Position numbers and translations under genes: made by a program
Source: G963665815 sp942492065
Lineage (GTDB): Bacteria; Cloacimonadota; Cloacimonadia; Cloacimonadales; JAIOQZ01
DNA: 64,000 bases
Assembly: GCA_942492065.1 (NCBI GenBank)
Contig: CALODV010000008.1
Location: 434,001 to 498,000, forward strand
Direction: 5' to 3'
Notes under the pieces: generated by a model
Databases searched by the model: none
Told to the model about the DNA's origin: nothing
Seen by the model: only the letters and a program-made list of their open reading frames with translations
In this document: one piece after another, positions 30,011 to 39,414 of the stretch
Layout: each line of letters begins with the position of its first letter
How positions within the stretch are numbered: the stretch's first letter is position 1

Positions 30011-31180
30011 CTACTCAATTGTTACACTTATTATAGTTTTTTCACCACTGAGTATAAGTTCTGAAAGATCATACAAAGTGTTGATATGTTTATAATCGTT
30101 TTGATAATTAATAACTGATTTTGGTATATAACCTGAGTTTAACAGTTTGGTAACTTCATCCTTATACTGAGGAGGAAGAGTTTGAATGAAGTAATTGATT
30201 GCTTCAAGAGACTGATCTTTGTCGTCTGTACTTCCTGTTCCGGGGTCAATTGAAGATGTTGTAAAACCATCTGATCCGGAAGCAACTCTGAATATGAACA
30301 TGTCGCTGCTGATTTTTTCATTACCTGATGAACCGGGGTATACGAGTGGGAATGTTACTTGCCATGCATATAATTTACCGGCTTCCAGAGGTCTGGCATC
30401 AGCAGGATAAGATACGGATGTAATATCTGTTTCTTCTGTGAAATAAGGTGATTCATTAGCAATGGCATCTGCATTAAGTAATGCTTCAGGAATATCTTCC
30501 AGTGAATATACATTAAGGGTAAATGCAAGTTCAGGGCTTTCAAATGCCATGGAAGTAAGGTTCGAGTTCCAGATAAATGAAGGATTTGAATCCTGAATTT
30601 CTACAGGTGTCATACCAAGCACTGTACCTGGGGTTATAAGAATGATAGGTGCAGGACTTTGAACAACAAAAGTAAAAGATTGTGCTGTATTCGGAATATC
30701 ATTGCCTGAAGAGTCAACAGGCTGAACTATGAATGTATAAACACCATTAGGAAACTGTCCCGTATTCAGAATATGATCTTCAAAATCCGGGTTACCGTTA
30801 ATAATATCATCAAAGTCGAAATCAGCATTGAAATAACCTGAACCTGAATCTCTGAAAATGTCTCTGGATGTTAAGTTCCATGCATTAGCATCACCGGGAT
30901 CTAATGGATTCTCTGTTCCGATTGAAGCCCTGTTCAACAAGTAATTTCCATTCCAGTCAAGGCTGGCAACCAGATCGAAATCAAGTGGTTCAGTCCCTGT
31001 ATTTCTAAATGTTACTGTGAATAGAATGGGTTGAGAATCTGGCTCGAGTGGATTCAGATACGATGGATAAAATGCGTTAAATGTGGTGTTGGTTGCCTGA
31101 AAATTGATTTCCAGATTACCATACAATAATCCTGTTGCAAGGAACAGGATCAGCAGTACAGAGAAAATGTACTTTTTCAT
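30011..31180 (-). CDS. Secreted beta-sandwich protein of unknown function
   Basis: 389 residues with a clear signal peptide (YIFSVLLILFLATGLLYG). The body looks like two or three Ig/fibronectin-type sandwiches (PILFTVTFRNTGTEPLDFDL; LYAWQVTFPLVYPGS), followed by a helical C-terminus without a recognised domain. It starts inside the end of ddl (4-nt overlap, 31177-31180) and ends 8 nt before the FecR start, so the three form an operon. The pairing with a FecR protein suggests a shared envelope role, but the function is unknown. Confidence 0.68.
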   Translation of the reverse strand: MKKYIFSVLLILFLATGLLYGNLEINFQATNTTFNAFYPSYLNPLEPDSQPILFTVTFRNTGTEPLDFDLVASLDWNGNYLLNRASIGTENPLDPGDANAWNLTSRDIFRDSGSGYFNADFDFDDIINGNPDFEDHILNTGQFPNGVYTFIVQPVDSSGNDIPNTAQSFTFVVQSPAPIILITPGTVLGMTPVEIQDSNPSFIWNSNLTSMAFESPELAFTLNVYSLEDIPEALLNADAIANESPYFTEETDITSVSYPADARPLEAGKLYAWQVTFPLVYPGSSGNEKISSDMFIFRVASGSDGFTTSSIDPGTGSTDDKDQSLEAINYFIQTLPPQYKDEVTKLLNSGYIPKSVINYQNDYKHINTLYDLSELILSGEKTIISVTIE

Positions 31181-32169
31181 AATATTCTCCTAAGATTACT
31201 TTTAAATTTCTGTTTAATCTCTTTCCTCAGAGAGGAGTCGATAATGTTTAATAACAGGTCGGGAAAGGTCAGTCCCACGTTCTGTGCTGCCATAGGGGTG
31301 AGACTTAGGGGTGTCATGCCGGGGAGAGTGTTAACTTCCAAAAAATAGAAATTAATTCCGTCATAACGGAAATCTACTCTGGCATAACCGGAACACTGCA
31401 TCATTTTAAAGATTCGGAATGCCTGTTCCTGAACTATGTGAGATTCCCTGTCATCAATCTCAGCCGGTACAATGTACTCTGTTTTACCCTTTGTGTACTT
31501 GTTATTATAGTCGTACCAGCCGTCAAAAGGTCGTATTTCAACTACAGGAAGAGGAATATCATCTAGAATGGTCACGGTAAGTTCTTTACCTTCTATGAAT
31601 TCCTGCAGCATGATCCTGTGGTCATACTCAAAAGCATAATTCAATGCATCAGGGAGATCTGTTTCTTCTCTTACAATGGATATTCCAAATGAGGAACCGG
31701 AGGATACCGGTTTTACAACAAGAGGAAGACCCAGTTTGTCGATTATCTGTTTAAGGTCGTAGTCGCTTGAAGTATTCAAAATAATAGTTTTGGGTATGGT
31801 AAGTCTGGCTTTCTCGGCAATGATATTAGAAAGTTCTTTGTCCATTGCAACGGCACAGGATTTGTATCCCGATCCGGTAAAGGGGATATTTTCCATCTCC
31901 AGAAGCGCTTGCAGCATACCGTTTTCTCCACAGCCTCCATGTAGTCCGTTAAAAACAACAAGAGGGTTCTGCTTCTTTATCTCTTCAATAAGATAAAGGT
32001 TGGGTGATACGGCGTATTCAGGTGAAAAAAAATCACCAGGGTCTATCTTTACAGTATCAAAGCCAATGCTGTTTAGAGCATTGCTGATTTCATTGGCTGA
32101 AATCATTGAAACATCCTTTTCTTCAGATGTTCCACCTGATAAAACTACTATTTTGTATTTCATACTCAT
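31177..32169 (-). CDS. ddl: D-alanine--D-alanine ligase
   Basis: 330 residues. KIVVLSGGTSEEKDVSMISA at the N-terminus, VFNGLHGGCGENGMLQALLE, LVVKPVSSGSSFGISIV (ATP-grasp Lys and Ser-rich loop), and CSGYARVDFRYDGINFYFLEVNTLPGMTPLS (Mg-binding Asp/Glu/Asn) are all intact. It joins two D-Ala molecules for peptidoglycan in the cytoplasm. An in-frame ATG two codons in (32163) is an equally good start, and no strong ribosome site separates the two. It heads an operon with a secreted protein and a FecR protein. Confidence 0.93.
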   Translation of the reverse strand: MSMKYKIVVLSGGTSEEKDVSMISANEISNALNSIGFDTVKIDPGDFFSPEYAVSPNLYLIEEIKKQNPLVVFNGLHGGCGENGMLQALLEMENIPFTGSGYKSCAVAMDKELSNIIAEKARLTIPKTIILNTSSDYDLKQIIDKLGLPLVVKPVSSGSSFGISIVREETDLPDALNYAFEYDHRIMLQEFIEGKELTVTILDDIPLPVVEIRPFDGWYDYNNKYTKGKTEYIVPAEIDDRESHIVQEQAFRIFKMMQCSGYARVDFRYDGINFYFLEVNTLPGMTPLSLTPMAAQNVGLTFPDLLLNIIDSSLRKEIKQKFKSNLRRIL

Positions 32170-32327
32170 AGTATGGTTTGTTTTCAGTTGATGTCAAGAA
32201 ATATTCATAAATCTGTGCTATGTTTTTTATGTTTTGTGAGTTTCATTCAATTTAATTGCTGTATATACAATGTAAAAGTGAACTTTTCCGATGATATAAT
32301 ATTTAGTGTTACAATTTGTTATCGATT

Positions 32328-32364
32328 TAAAAAAAGCGACTCCAAACAGGAATCGCTAAAAAAA
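32328..32364 (-). terminator. Terminator after rfaE1
   Basis: AGCGACTCC (32335-32343) pairs with GGAATCGCT (32349-32357) apart from one mismatch, with a T-run on the minus strand. It ends the der-plsY-purF-rfaE1 transcript. The rest of the 215-nt gap up to ddl shows nothing else. Confidence 0.7.
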
Positions 32365-32384
32365 TATTGTCTTATTAAATTCTA

Positions 32385-33365
32385 TTATTCTTCTTTAAAT
32401 GAGTCTAGAATATCTTGTGGATATACAGGAGCGATACCAACTATACCACAAACTTTTCCAGCTGCATGGTTGGCGATTATGGCTGCATCCCGGATTGGGA
32501 CTCCGGAAGCAAGACAGAGTGTCAATGTGCTGATAACTGTATCTCCGGCTCCGGAAACATCAAAAACCTGTTTAGCGAAAGTTGGAATGTTAACTACATC
32601 CTTTCCTTCGGAGAAGATCGACAGTCCTTTGCTTCCTCTGGTAACGATCAGATAATCAGAATTGATTTTATCAAGCAGCTTGAAGGCAGTATTGTAAAAG
32701 TCTTCTTCAGACTCAATGATAACATTCATGTTCTTCTTCAGTTCAAGATAGTTGGGCTTGAATACTGTGCAGTTCTGATAGCTGAAGAAATTCTTGTATT
32801 TAGGATCTACAGTAACAATCTTATCAAGCTCATTACATCGTCTGATGATATGTCTTATAAGTCCATCAGTCAGTAACCCTTTATTATAGTCTTCCAATAG
32901 AACAGCATCTACATTATTAATCACTTTATTGAAGTGAGTTATAATCTCTGATTCCATCTGCTCGGAAATCTCGTCAATTTCCTCGTAGTCAATTCTTGCT
33001 ACCTGCTGGTTATTGGCAATAAGACGAGTTTTGATAGTAGTTGGTCGACTCTTGTCTTTTGCAATGAACAGATTGCTGATGGAATTCTTCTTAAATTCAT
33101 TCTCCAGAATTACACCATTGGAATCATCTCCACTGAGTCCAATTACATAAGGAATACCACCAAGGCAGGAAATATTAAATACAACATTTGCAGCACCGCC
33201 AAGTCTATGCTCTTCACGCTCTACGTTCACAACAGGAACCGGAGCTTCCGGAGATATTCTTGATACATCACCCCAGATGTAGTGATCGATCATTAAATCA
33301 CCAATTACCAGTATTTTTTTCCCTGCGAGATTATTCAGTATTTTCTTATGATTCTCGATTTGCAT
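32385..33365 (-). CDS. rfaE1: D-glycero-beta-D-manno-heptose-7-phosphate kinase
   Basis: 326 residues, matching the N-terminal half of HldE (PfkB/ribokinase fold). VIGDLMIDHYIWGDVSRISPEAP is the family opening, LGGAANV the sugar-binding stretch, and VSGAGDTVISTL the anion hole and catalytic Asp. It makes heptose 1,7-bisphosphate for ADP-heptose synthesis. It lies 2 nt after purF and just before a terminator. Its partner genes rfaE2 and gmhA lie elsewhere in this window; gmhB is not seen. Confidence 0.92.
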   Translation of the reverse strand: MQIENHKKILNNLAGKKILVIGDLMIDHYIWGDVSRISPEAPVPVVNVEREEHRLGGAANVVFNISCLGGIPYVIGLSGDDSNGVILENEFKKNSISNLFIAKDKSRPTTIKTRLIANNQQVARIDYEEIDEISEQMESEIITHFNKVINNVDAVLLEDYNKGLLTDGLIRHIIRRCNELDKIVTVDPKYKNFFSYQNCTVFKPNYLELKKNMNVIIESEEDFYNTAFKLLDKINSDYLIVTRGSKGLSIFSEGKDVVNIPTFAKQVFDVSGAGDTVISTLTLCLASGVPIRDAAIIANHAAGKVCGIVGIAPVYPQDILDSFKEE

Positions 33366-33367
33366 AC

Positions 33368-34732
33368 TTACTCCACAGGATATTTACCAGTAAAACATGC
33401 GTAACAATATTCTTCGGGAGTTGTCACGCATTTGCTCAGATTTTCCTTTGAAATGTATTTGATAGATGCTACATTCAGATATTGTCTCATTTCTTCGAGA
33501 GACATTCTGTTGGCAATCAGTTCGTCTTTTGTAGGAGTATCGATTCCATAGAAGCATGAGTACTTAACCTGGGGTGAACCGATTCTGAGATGAACTTCAG
33601 CAGCACCCTGATCTTTTATTACGTTTATAATTTTTTTGATAGTGGTTCCACGAACAATGGAATCATCAATCAGTACAACTTTTTTACCTTTGAAGAAGTT
33701 GGGGAGAGGGTTGAATTTCTGCTTAACGCTCTCGTCTCTGACTGTCTGCTGAGGTTTGATGAATGTTCTTCCCACATAATGATTTCGGATTAATCCCATC
33801 TCAAACGGTATCTTCTTTCTTTTTGCATAACCAAGAGCAATAAAGTTCGAAGAATCCGGTACAGGAACAGCAACGTCCACATCAAGATCAGAATCATCAT
33901 CTGCAAGCTGAGCACCGATGTTTTCTCTTACTTCATATACGTTTTCACAGAATTCATGACTGTCTGGTCTGGAGAAGTAGATATGCTCGAAAATACAATG
34001 CTTGTCTGTATCTCCATCTCGGTATTGAGCAGGATCATTGCTGATTGGTCTGATTCCTTTTTCATTCACAACGATGATTTCAGCAGCTTTCAGTTCTTTT
34101 TTCATAGTCGGTGCCAGAATATCAAGAGCACAGCTTTCGGATGCAACAACAACCGCACCGTTTTCCAGAGTTCCATAGGTCATAGGACGCATGGCGTGAG
34201 GATCGCGGAACAGATACATTTCTGTTGGTGTAGCAAGTACTGTGGAAAACGCACCTTTGACATGTTTCATCATTGTTTTTATGGCGTCTACTGTAGATTT
34301 CTTCTTCTTTTCAATCTGGAACACTATATATTTAAGGATTAATTCACCGTCGTTATAGCTTTTAAAATATACACCCTGAGATTCAAGGTACATGCGGATA
34401 TCATGATAATTGATTATATCTCCGTTGCTTGCAAGGGCAAATCTAGGGCCTGAAAGAGTTTCCACAACGTGAGGCTGTGAGTTGTATTCGGTTGATGTTC
34501 CTCTGGTTGGGTAGCGAACATGACCTATTGCTATTCTTCCTTTTAACTTATCAAGATGCTTTGGAGTAAACACATGTTTTACAAGCCCAAGTTTCTTTCT
34601 TAAATGAAAAACACTTCCGTCACTGACTGCCATCCCACAACTTTCCTGACCTCTGTGCTGTTCTGCGAACAAACCTAATGCTGCAAGTTCGGCAGCATTT
34701 TCATGATTGAAAACACCAATGATTCCACACAT
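33368..34732 (-). CDS. purF: Amidophosphoribosyltransferase
   Basis: 454 residues. The N-terminal MCGIIGVFNH exposes the catalytic Cys2 of the glutamine amidohydrolase domain; AEQHRGQESCGMAV and HVRYPTRGTS complete that site. The C-terminal phosphoribosyltransferase domain has the PRPP loop VVLIDDSIVRGTTIKKI. It performs the first committed step of purine synthesis. It lacks the long propeptide seen in some Gram-positive versions. It is transcribed between plsY (38-nt gap) and rfaE1 (2-nt gap). Confidence 0.96.
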   Translation of the reverse strand: MCGIIGVFNHENAAELAALGLFAEQHRGQESCGMAVSDGSVFHLRKKLGLVKHVFTPKHLDKLKGRIAIGHVRYPTRGTSTEYNSQPHVVETLSGPRFALASNGDIINYHDIRMYLESQGVYFKSYNDGELILKYIVFQIEKKKKSTVDAIKTMMKHVKGAFSTVLATPTEMYLFRDPHAMRPMTYGTLENGAVVVASESCALDILAPTMKKELKAAEIIVVNEKGIRPISNDPAQYRDGDTDKHCIFEHIYFSRPDSHEFCENVYEVRENIGAQLADDDSDLDVDVAVPVPDSSNFIALGYAKRKKIPFEMGLIRNHYVGRTFIKPQQTVRDESVKQKFNPLPNFFKGKKVVLIDDSIVRGTTIKKIINVIKDQGAAEVHLRIGSPQVKYSCFYGIDTPTKDELIANRMSLEEMRQYLNVASIKYISKENLSKCVTTPEEYCYACFTGKYPVE

Positions 34733-34770
34733 TTTTTTTCCTTTTCAATATTGTTTTTTATACAAGTATT

Positions 34771-35403
34771 TTATTTTTTTGTAAATGTAAGTTTGTTTTC
34801 ATTGCCTTTCAAAAGGCGTCCAATGTTTTTTTTATGTTTTAAAATGATTAATAATGCTACTACACAGGTTAAAACCAGCAGATAAACGCCCGGTTCTTTT
34901 CCCGTTAAAAATAATATTATTTGAGATATTGCGAGCGTAAATGCTGCAAAAATAGATCCCAGTGAAACATATTTGCTGACAGCTACTAAAATGATGAATA
35001 CTACCAGAGCACATCCAAGAGCAATCGGAGTTAATGCTCCGAATACGCCGGCTGATGTTGCCACGCCCTTTCCTCCTTTGAACTTAAGGAAGAGTGTAAA
35101 GACATGACCGATAATCGTTGCCACTCCAACAAGCAGAAGCCACTCGGATGCATGTTCAACACCGGAAAGTGTACCACGGGCAATAATCACAGGGATTGCA
35201 CCCTTGAATATATCTACAAGCATGACCGGGATTCCGATTTTAACACCAAGTACACGGACAGCGTTGGTGGCACCAACGTTTCCGCTTCCATGCTCGCGGA
35301 TGTCGATTCCTTTAAAAATCTTGCCTGCAATATAGCTTGTAGGGATACTCCCGATAACATAAGCAGCGGCTATATGAATCAGAATCAGGATACTATTGCT
35401 CAT
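34771..35403 (-). CDS. plsY: Glycerol-3-phosphate acyltransferase PlsY
   Basis: 210 residues from the ATG at 35403; a longer upstream reading frame lies inside der and lacks a membrane-compatible start. It is a multi-pass membrane protein with the family motifs GSIPTSYIAGK, REHGSGNVGATNAVRVLG and FLKFKGGKGVATSAGV. It transfers acyl groups from acyl-phosphate to glycerol-3-phosphate in phospholipid synthesis. Its start overlaps the end of der by 11 nt, so translation is probably coupled. Confidence 0.94.
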   Translation of the reverse strand: MSNSILILIHIAAAYVIGSIPTSYIAGKIFKGIDIREHGSGNVGATNAVRVLGVKIGIPVMLVDIFKGAIPVIIARGTLSGVEHASEWLLLVGVATIIGHVFTLFLKFKGGKGVATSAGVFGALTPIALGCALVVFIILVAVSKYVSLGSIFAAFTLAISQIILFLTGKEPGVYLLVLTCVVALLIILKHKKNIGRLLKGNENKLTFTKK

Positions 35404-36724
35404 CTTTCTTTTTCCCTCTGAAGAGAAGCTTAAGTGCTGCACCCTGGAAACCGTACTCATCGCGAAGTCTGTTATGCAGGTATCGCTTGTAGTTCTCTGT
35501 AACACGTTTATGGTCATTACAGAAGAATACGAAAGTAGGCGGGTGAGTTTTCACCTGTGACACATAGTAGAATTTAACCTGTTTTCCGCTTGGGTGAGTA
35601 GGCTGCCATTTATTGATGGCTTTTTCCAGAAAATCGTTTAGTTTTGAGGTTGTGATTCTCTGGTGACTGTTATCTTCCACTTCAATAATCAGGTCGAGAA
35701 GCTTTCTCACACGTTGACCGCTCAAAGCAGATGTTGTTACAAACGGAGCGTGTTCGAGGAAAGGAAGCGAATCCACAATTTTATCTCTGAATTCATTGAT
35801 TGTCTTATGATCTTTTTCAATGAGATCCCACTTGTTGAAAACAATTATCAAGTCTCTGTAATTCCTGTGGGCGAGGGATGCAATTTTCTTGTCCTGAGAT
35901 GAAATCTCATTTTCTGCATCCATAACGAGAAGCACAATGTCTGCCCGTCTTATACTCTCGATAGTTCTCATAGAGCTGAAATAATCTACACCATACTTGA
36001 TTCTGGTTTTCTTTTTCAGTCCGGCTGTATCTATAAAAGTGAAGGTTTTATTGTGATACTTCAGTTTTGTATCGATAGCATCACGGGTTGTACCCGGTAT
36101 ATCGCTGACAATTACAACGTCGTCTCCAATAAGCCTGTTAACCAGTGAGGATTTACCTACATTCGGCTTCCCAACTATAGCAATCTTGAAGCTGTCGTCT
36201 TCGTCTTCTACGTCTCCCACGGATTGTGTTTTAATCTGTGACAGAATAGCATCGAGGAAGTTACCTGTGTTACGACCACTTACTGCAGCAACGGGGAACG
36301 GTTCTCCCAGCCCGAGTGTCATAAAGTCATATATCTCCAGATCGAGTTTTTCGTTATCAACCTTATTTACAACGAGCATAACTCTTTTTCTGTGCTTGGA
36401 AAGGATTTTTGCGATTTCCATATCAATGTCGGTAGGACCGGTCTGAGCATCTACCACAAACAGGATGAAATCGGCTTCTTCTATAGATACTTCCGCCTGA
36501 AAACGGATAGCTCTGTCCATAACATCGTTGGATTTGGGTACGATACCGCCTGTATCAACGACTATAAAGCGTTTGCCGTTCCATTCCACATTTTCGTATT
36601 TACGATCCCGCGTGATACCTTCTTCGAAGTCCACGATAGCTCGTCTTTTATTGCAAAGCCTGTTGAACAGGGTAGATTTACCAACGTTCGGGCGTCCAAC
36701 TATGGCTACTATTGCTTTTCTCAT
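35393..36724 (-). CDS. der: Ribosome-associated GTPase Der (EngA)
   Basis: 443 residues with two tandem G domains and a C-terminal KH-like domain. The P-loops are GRPNVGKSTLFNRL and GKPNVGKSSLVNRL, the G3 motifs DTGG and DTAG, and the G4 motifs NKVD and NKWD. The double GTPase layout is diagnostic for Der, needed in 50S assembly. The KKXKIKYGVDYFS linker between domains is also typical. The start has GGAGA 5 nt upstream. That upstream region, from the ribosome site outward, is duplicated 2.2 kb away at 38881-39120. Confidence 0.96.
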   Translation of the reverse strand: MRKAIVAIVGRPNVGKSTLFNRLCNKRRAIVDFEEGITRDRKYENVEWNGKRFIVVDTGGIVPKSNDVMDRAIRFQAEVSIEEADFILFVVDAQTGPTDIDMEIAKILSKHRKRVMLVVNKVDNEKLDLEIYDFMTLGLGEPFPVAAVSGRNTGNFLDAILSQIKTQSVGDVEDEDDSFKIAIVGKPNVGKSSLVNRLIGDDVVIVSDIPGTTRDAIDTKLKYHNKTFTFIDTAGLKKKTRIKYGVDYFSSMRTIESIRRADIVLLVMDAENEISSQDKKIASLAHRNYRDLIIVFNKWDLIEKDHKTINEFRDKIVDSLPFLEHAPFVTTSALSGQRVRKLLDLIIEVEDNSHQRITTSKLNDFLEKAINKWQPTHPSGKQVKFYYVSQVKTHPPTFVFFCNDHKRVTENYKRYLHNRLRDEYGFQGAALKLLFRGKKKDEQ

Positions 36725-36728
36725 TTTA

Positions 36729-36968
36729 TCTCCAGTTTCCGCAATTAAGCGGAAAATATTCTGATCTCGTCAGAAATAAACATTTATCCATATTAAAATA
36801 ATAGATATCAAAACAAATGAGATAATAAATCTGTCAATCATAAATTGAATTTAACAATAGCGTAACACCTCCGTAATGGTTGGAAGACGGTGAATTCTCC
36901 TCTATTGGAGGAGTATGTCGAAGACGGGAGGTGGTAAACATTATTAATTGAATCGAATTTATTCGATT
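36729..36968. repeat. 240-bp direct repeat, copy 1 (der upstream region)
   Basis: This stretch and 38881-39120 match at about 236 of 240 positions by eye. It begins in the der ribosome site. It contains a small hairpin (TTTCCGC and its complement) and a nested palindrome in which CACCTCC pairs with GGAGGTG around an inner CTCCTCTATTGGAGGAG, like the REP-type elements of many FCB genomes. The two copies flank a radical SAM gene. Confidence 0.92.
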
Positions 36969-37348
36969 GATTTACTCTGTCTCCATTTTGTCGACATCAC
37001 ACATAGATGTATCAGAAAGAACATATCCGGTGAAATCAGAATAGTGTGACAACAGCATTAAAGTAATAATTAAATCATGGATGAAAGGATTGAAACGAGA
37101 AGTACTTAGCAAAGTCTTTATAAATTTTTTAGAATCTCATGCTGTGCAATACTTTGCCTGGCAAGGTTATATTTGAACGAGAAACTGCAACGCATGAGAA
37201 ATTCAATTTGCTAAAACAGGAACGTTTACTGAGCAAGACCGGAAATCCTTATGATAAATCTGATTAAAATAGTGTTTTATAGAAAAGTAATATTAGATTA
37301 TTGAAAAGATTTGGTCATAAGCAACACATTCTTTTTAAGGAGTTAATC
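36969..37348. other. Intergenic region before the radical SAM gene
   Basis: 380 nt with no convincing gene. A 31-codon frame from 37081 has no ribosome site. A short GGATTGAAAC string resembles the end of some CRISPR repeats but occurs only once. A promoter for the radical SAM gene is expected here but none stands out. Confidence 0.5.
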
Positions 37349-38830
37349 ATGAAGGCGTTATTAATTTATCCTGAAATTCCGGAAACCTTCTGGAGTTTTA
37401 AATTTGCAATGAAAATTATAAATAAAAAAGCTTCATCTCCTCCATTAGGGTTATTAACATTAGCGTCATTAATACCGGAAAATTGGGATTTAAAACTGAT
37501 AGATCTCAATGTAACCCCAATGGCCGATGAGTTATTAGAGTGGGCAGATATCGTAATGATAAGCAGTATGATTGTTCAGAAAGAGGCAACAATACAGATT
37601 ATAGATAGATGTTCAAAACATGATGTTTTTATCGTTGCAGGTGGACCTTTATTCACAGATGAATATCTTAGTTCAGACAATATTAATTGTTATGTTTTAA
37701 ATGAGGCAGAGATAACATTTCCTTTATTCCTGGAAGATTTTAGAAAAGGAGAATTGAAAAAAGTCTATAGAACTAAGAGTTTTTCTGATATGACAAAAAG
37801 CCCTTGTCCTTTGTGGGAGCTGGTAAATTTTGATTATTATGATTCTATTGGGATACAGTTTTCCCGTGGATGTCCTCATGATTGTGAATTTTGCAGCGTT
37901 ACTTCTTTGTTTGGACACAAGCCCAGAATAAAAACTGCAGACCAGATATTGGAGGAATTGAATAAAATATACAATCTGGGGTGGAAGGGAAGTATATTCT
38001 TTGTAGATGACAATTTTATTGGCAATATGAAATATGTTAAATCTGTTTTACTACCGGAAATAATTAAATGGATGGCTGATAAAACAGGTATTTCTTTTCA
38101 TACTCAGCTTTCAATGAACATTGCAGATGATGAAGATGTTGTGAATTTAATGGTAGAAGCTGGTTTTACGAAAGCTTTTATTGGAATAGAAACACCTGAA
38201 GAAAGCAGTTTAGCTGAATGCAACAAGTATTCTAATCAACATCGTGATTTATTGAAAGATATTGAATTTTGTCAGAAGAAAGGTTTGGAGATTCAAGGTG
38301 GATTTATCGTGGGCTTTGATCATGACCCTATTTCAATTTTCAAAAAACAAGTTGATTTTATTCAGGAAAGTGCTATTATTACAGCAATGGTGGGAATGCT
38401 TCAGGCTCTTCCCGGAACAGCATTATATAATCGTCTGAAAAAGGAAGGCAGGTTGCGGGAGTCTTCATCTGGAGATAATGTGGATGGTTCTACAAATATA
38501 ATTCCTGTAATGGGATTGAATAATCTGCAAAGCGGTTATAAAATGATAATGAAAAATATATATTCACCCTACTCCTTTTATCAACGAATAAAGAGATTTC
38601 TCAGAATTTACAGAAAACCTGAAGCAGAAGTACCATTAACTTTTAAGCGATTGCTGATTTTTTTACGTACAGTTTTTTATATTGGTCTTCTTGGTAAAGA
38701 ACGAGTGTATTACTGGGATTTGATATTCTGGACATTGATACATAGACCCAAACTGTTTACTTTAGCAATAACTTATACGGTTTATGGTCAGCACTTCAGG
38801 AAGGTATGTGAGAAGTATAGTCTGATTTAA
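37349..38830 (+). CDS. B12-binding-domain radical SAM protein
   Basis: 493 residues from the ATG at 37349 (AAGGAG 8 nt upstream). The N-terminal 130 residues form a cobalamin-binding-like Rossmann domain (SSPPLGLLTLASLIP, IVMISSMIVQKEAT). The radical SAM core follows with FSRGCPHDCEFCSV (CxxxCxxC), FVDDNFIGN and GIETPEES. The C-terminal part resembles the DUF4070 tail of this family (SPYSFYQRIKRFLRIY). Such enzymes perform radical methylations or rearrangements; the substrate is unknown. It has no operon partner and sits alone between two copies of the der upstream region, so it was probably brought in or left by a duplication event. Confidence 0.88.
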   Translation: MKALLIYPEIPETFWSFKFAMKIINKKASSPPLGLLTLASLIPENWDLKLIDLNVTPMADELLEWADIVMISSMIVQKEATIQIIDRCSKHDVFIVAGGPLFTDEYLSSDNINCYVLNEAEITFPLFLEDFRKGELKKVYRTKSFSDMTKSPCPLWELVNFDYYDSIGIQFSRGCPHDCEFCSVTSLFGHKPRIKTADQILEELNKIYNLGWKGSIFFVDDNFIGNMKYVKSVLLPEIIKWMADKTGISFHTQLSMNIADDEDVVNLMVEAGFTKAFIGIETPEESSLAECNKYSNQHRDLLKDIEFCQKKGLEIQGGFIVGFDHDPISIFKKQVDFIQESAIITAMVGMLQALPGTALYNRLKKEGRLRESSSGDNVDGSTNIIPVMGLNNLQSGYKMIMKNIYSPYSFYQRIKRFLRIYRKPEAEVPLTFKRLLIFLRTVFYIGLLGKERVYYWDLIFWTLIHRPKLFTLAITYTVYGQHFRKVCEKYSLI

Positions 38831-38880
38831 CTTATATAATATTTGTCTTATGATCTTTTTGATTTATTAGGTTTACTGAT

Positions 38881-39120
38881 TCTCCAGTTTCCGCAATTAA
38901 GCGGAAAATATTCTGGTCTTGTCAGAGATAAACATTTATCCATATTAAAATAATAGATATCAAAACAAATGAGATAATAAATCTGTCAATCATAAATTGA
39001 ATTTAACAATAGCGTAACACCTCCGTAATGGTTGGAAGACGGTGAATTCTCCTCCATTGGAGGAGTATGTCGAAGACGGGAGGTGGTAAACATTATTAAT
39101 TGAATCGAATTTATTCGATT
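38881..39120. repeat. 240-bp direct repeat, copy 2
   Basis: Near-identical copy of 36729-36968, in the same orientation, starting 51 nt after the radical SAM stop. It carries the same nested REP-like palindrome. Here it has no der gene next to it; instead it leads into the left end of the CRISPR array. Confidence 0.92.
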
Positions 39121-39140
39121 AATATGCCCCTCTTTCTCAT

Positions 39141-39345
39141 AAACTCGATATCCATTTAATAACGGGAAAACATGGTGTGTACAGAACTTGATTTGTTACT
39201 GATGAAATCCTGAAGGTATTTAACCACAAGAGACAAAAAATACGAAAAGAAGAATTTCATTGGTTGTTGCACTTGCGCATGAGTGGAAGGACCCACAATG
39301 GTGGAGTTGACGATTTTTGTGGCATAGGAAAAAGCTTTACACAAT
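39141..39345. repeat. 205-bp segment sharing both termini with the CRISPR-repeat insert
   Basis: It begins with AAACTCGAT, as the insert does, and ends with GCTTTACACAAT, also as the insert does. The last 25 nt are alignable (GGCATAGGAAAAAGC versus AGCATGGAACAATGC). The interior differs completely and is longer (205 versus 120 bp). At its right it joins the 3' half of a CRISPR repeat through AGT, exactly as the inserts do. At its left there is no repeat half. I read it as a related element or a diverged copy. A minus-strand 62-codon frame inside it has no recognisable product. Confidence 0.5.
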
Positions 39346-39414
39346 AGTCATTATGTTTTTAGAATTGATAGTACTAACCGTACTTTATACAGGCTGTTAT
39401 AGCTTGACGCCAGT

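Noticed and set aside
32173..32655. 160-codon plus-strand frame
   Set aside because: Mostly antisense to rfaE1 and running through its terminator; no coding character and no ribosome site.
35404..35517. Upstream extension of plsY
   Set aside because: The extra 38 residues lie within der and are hydrophilic; the ATG at 35403 gives the normal PlsY N-terminus.
37072..37096. GGATTGAAAC string like the end of type I/III CRISPR repeats
   Set aside because: Occurs once, with no second copy at repeat spacing; too short to call a remnant.
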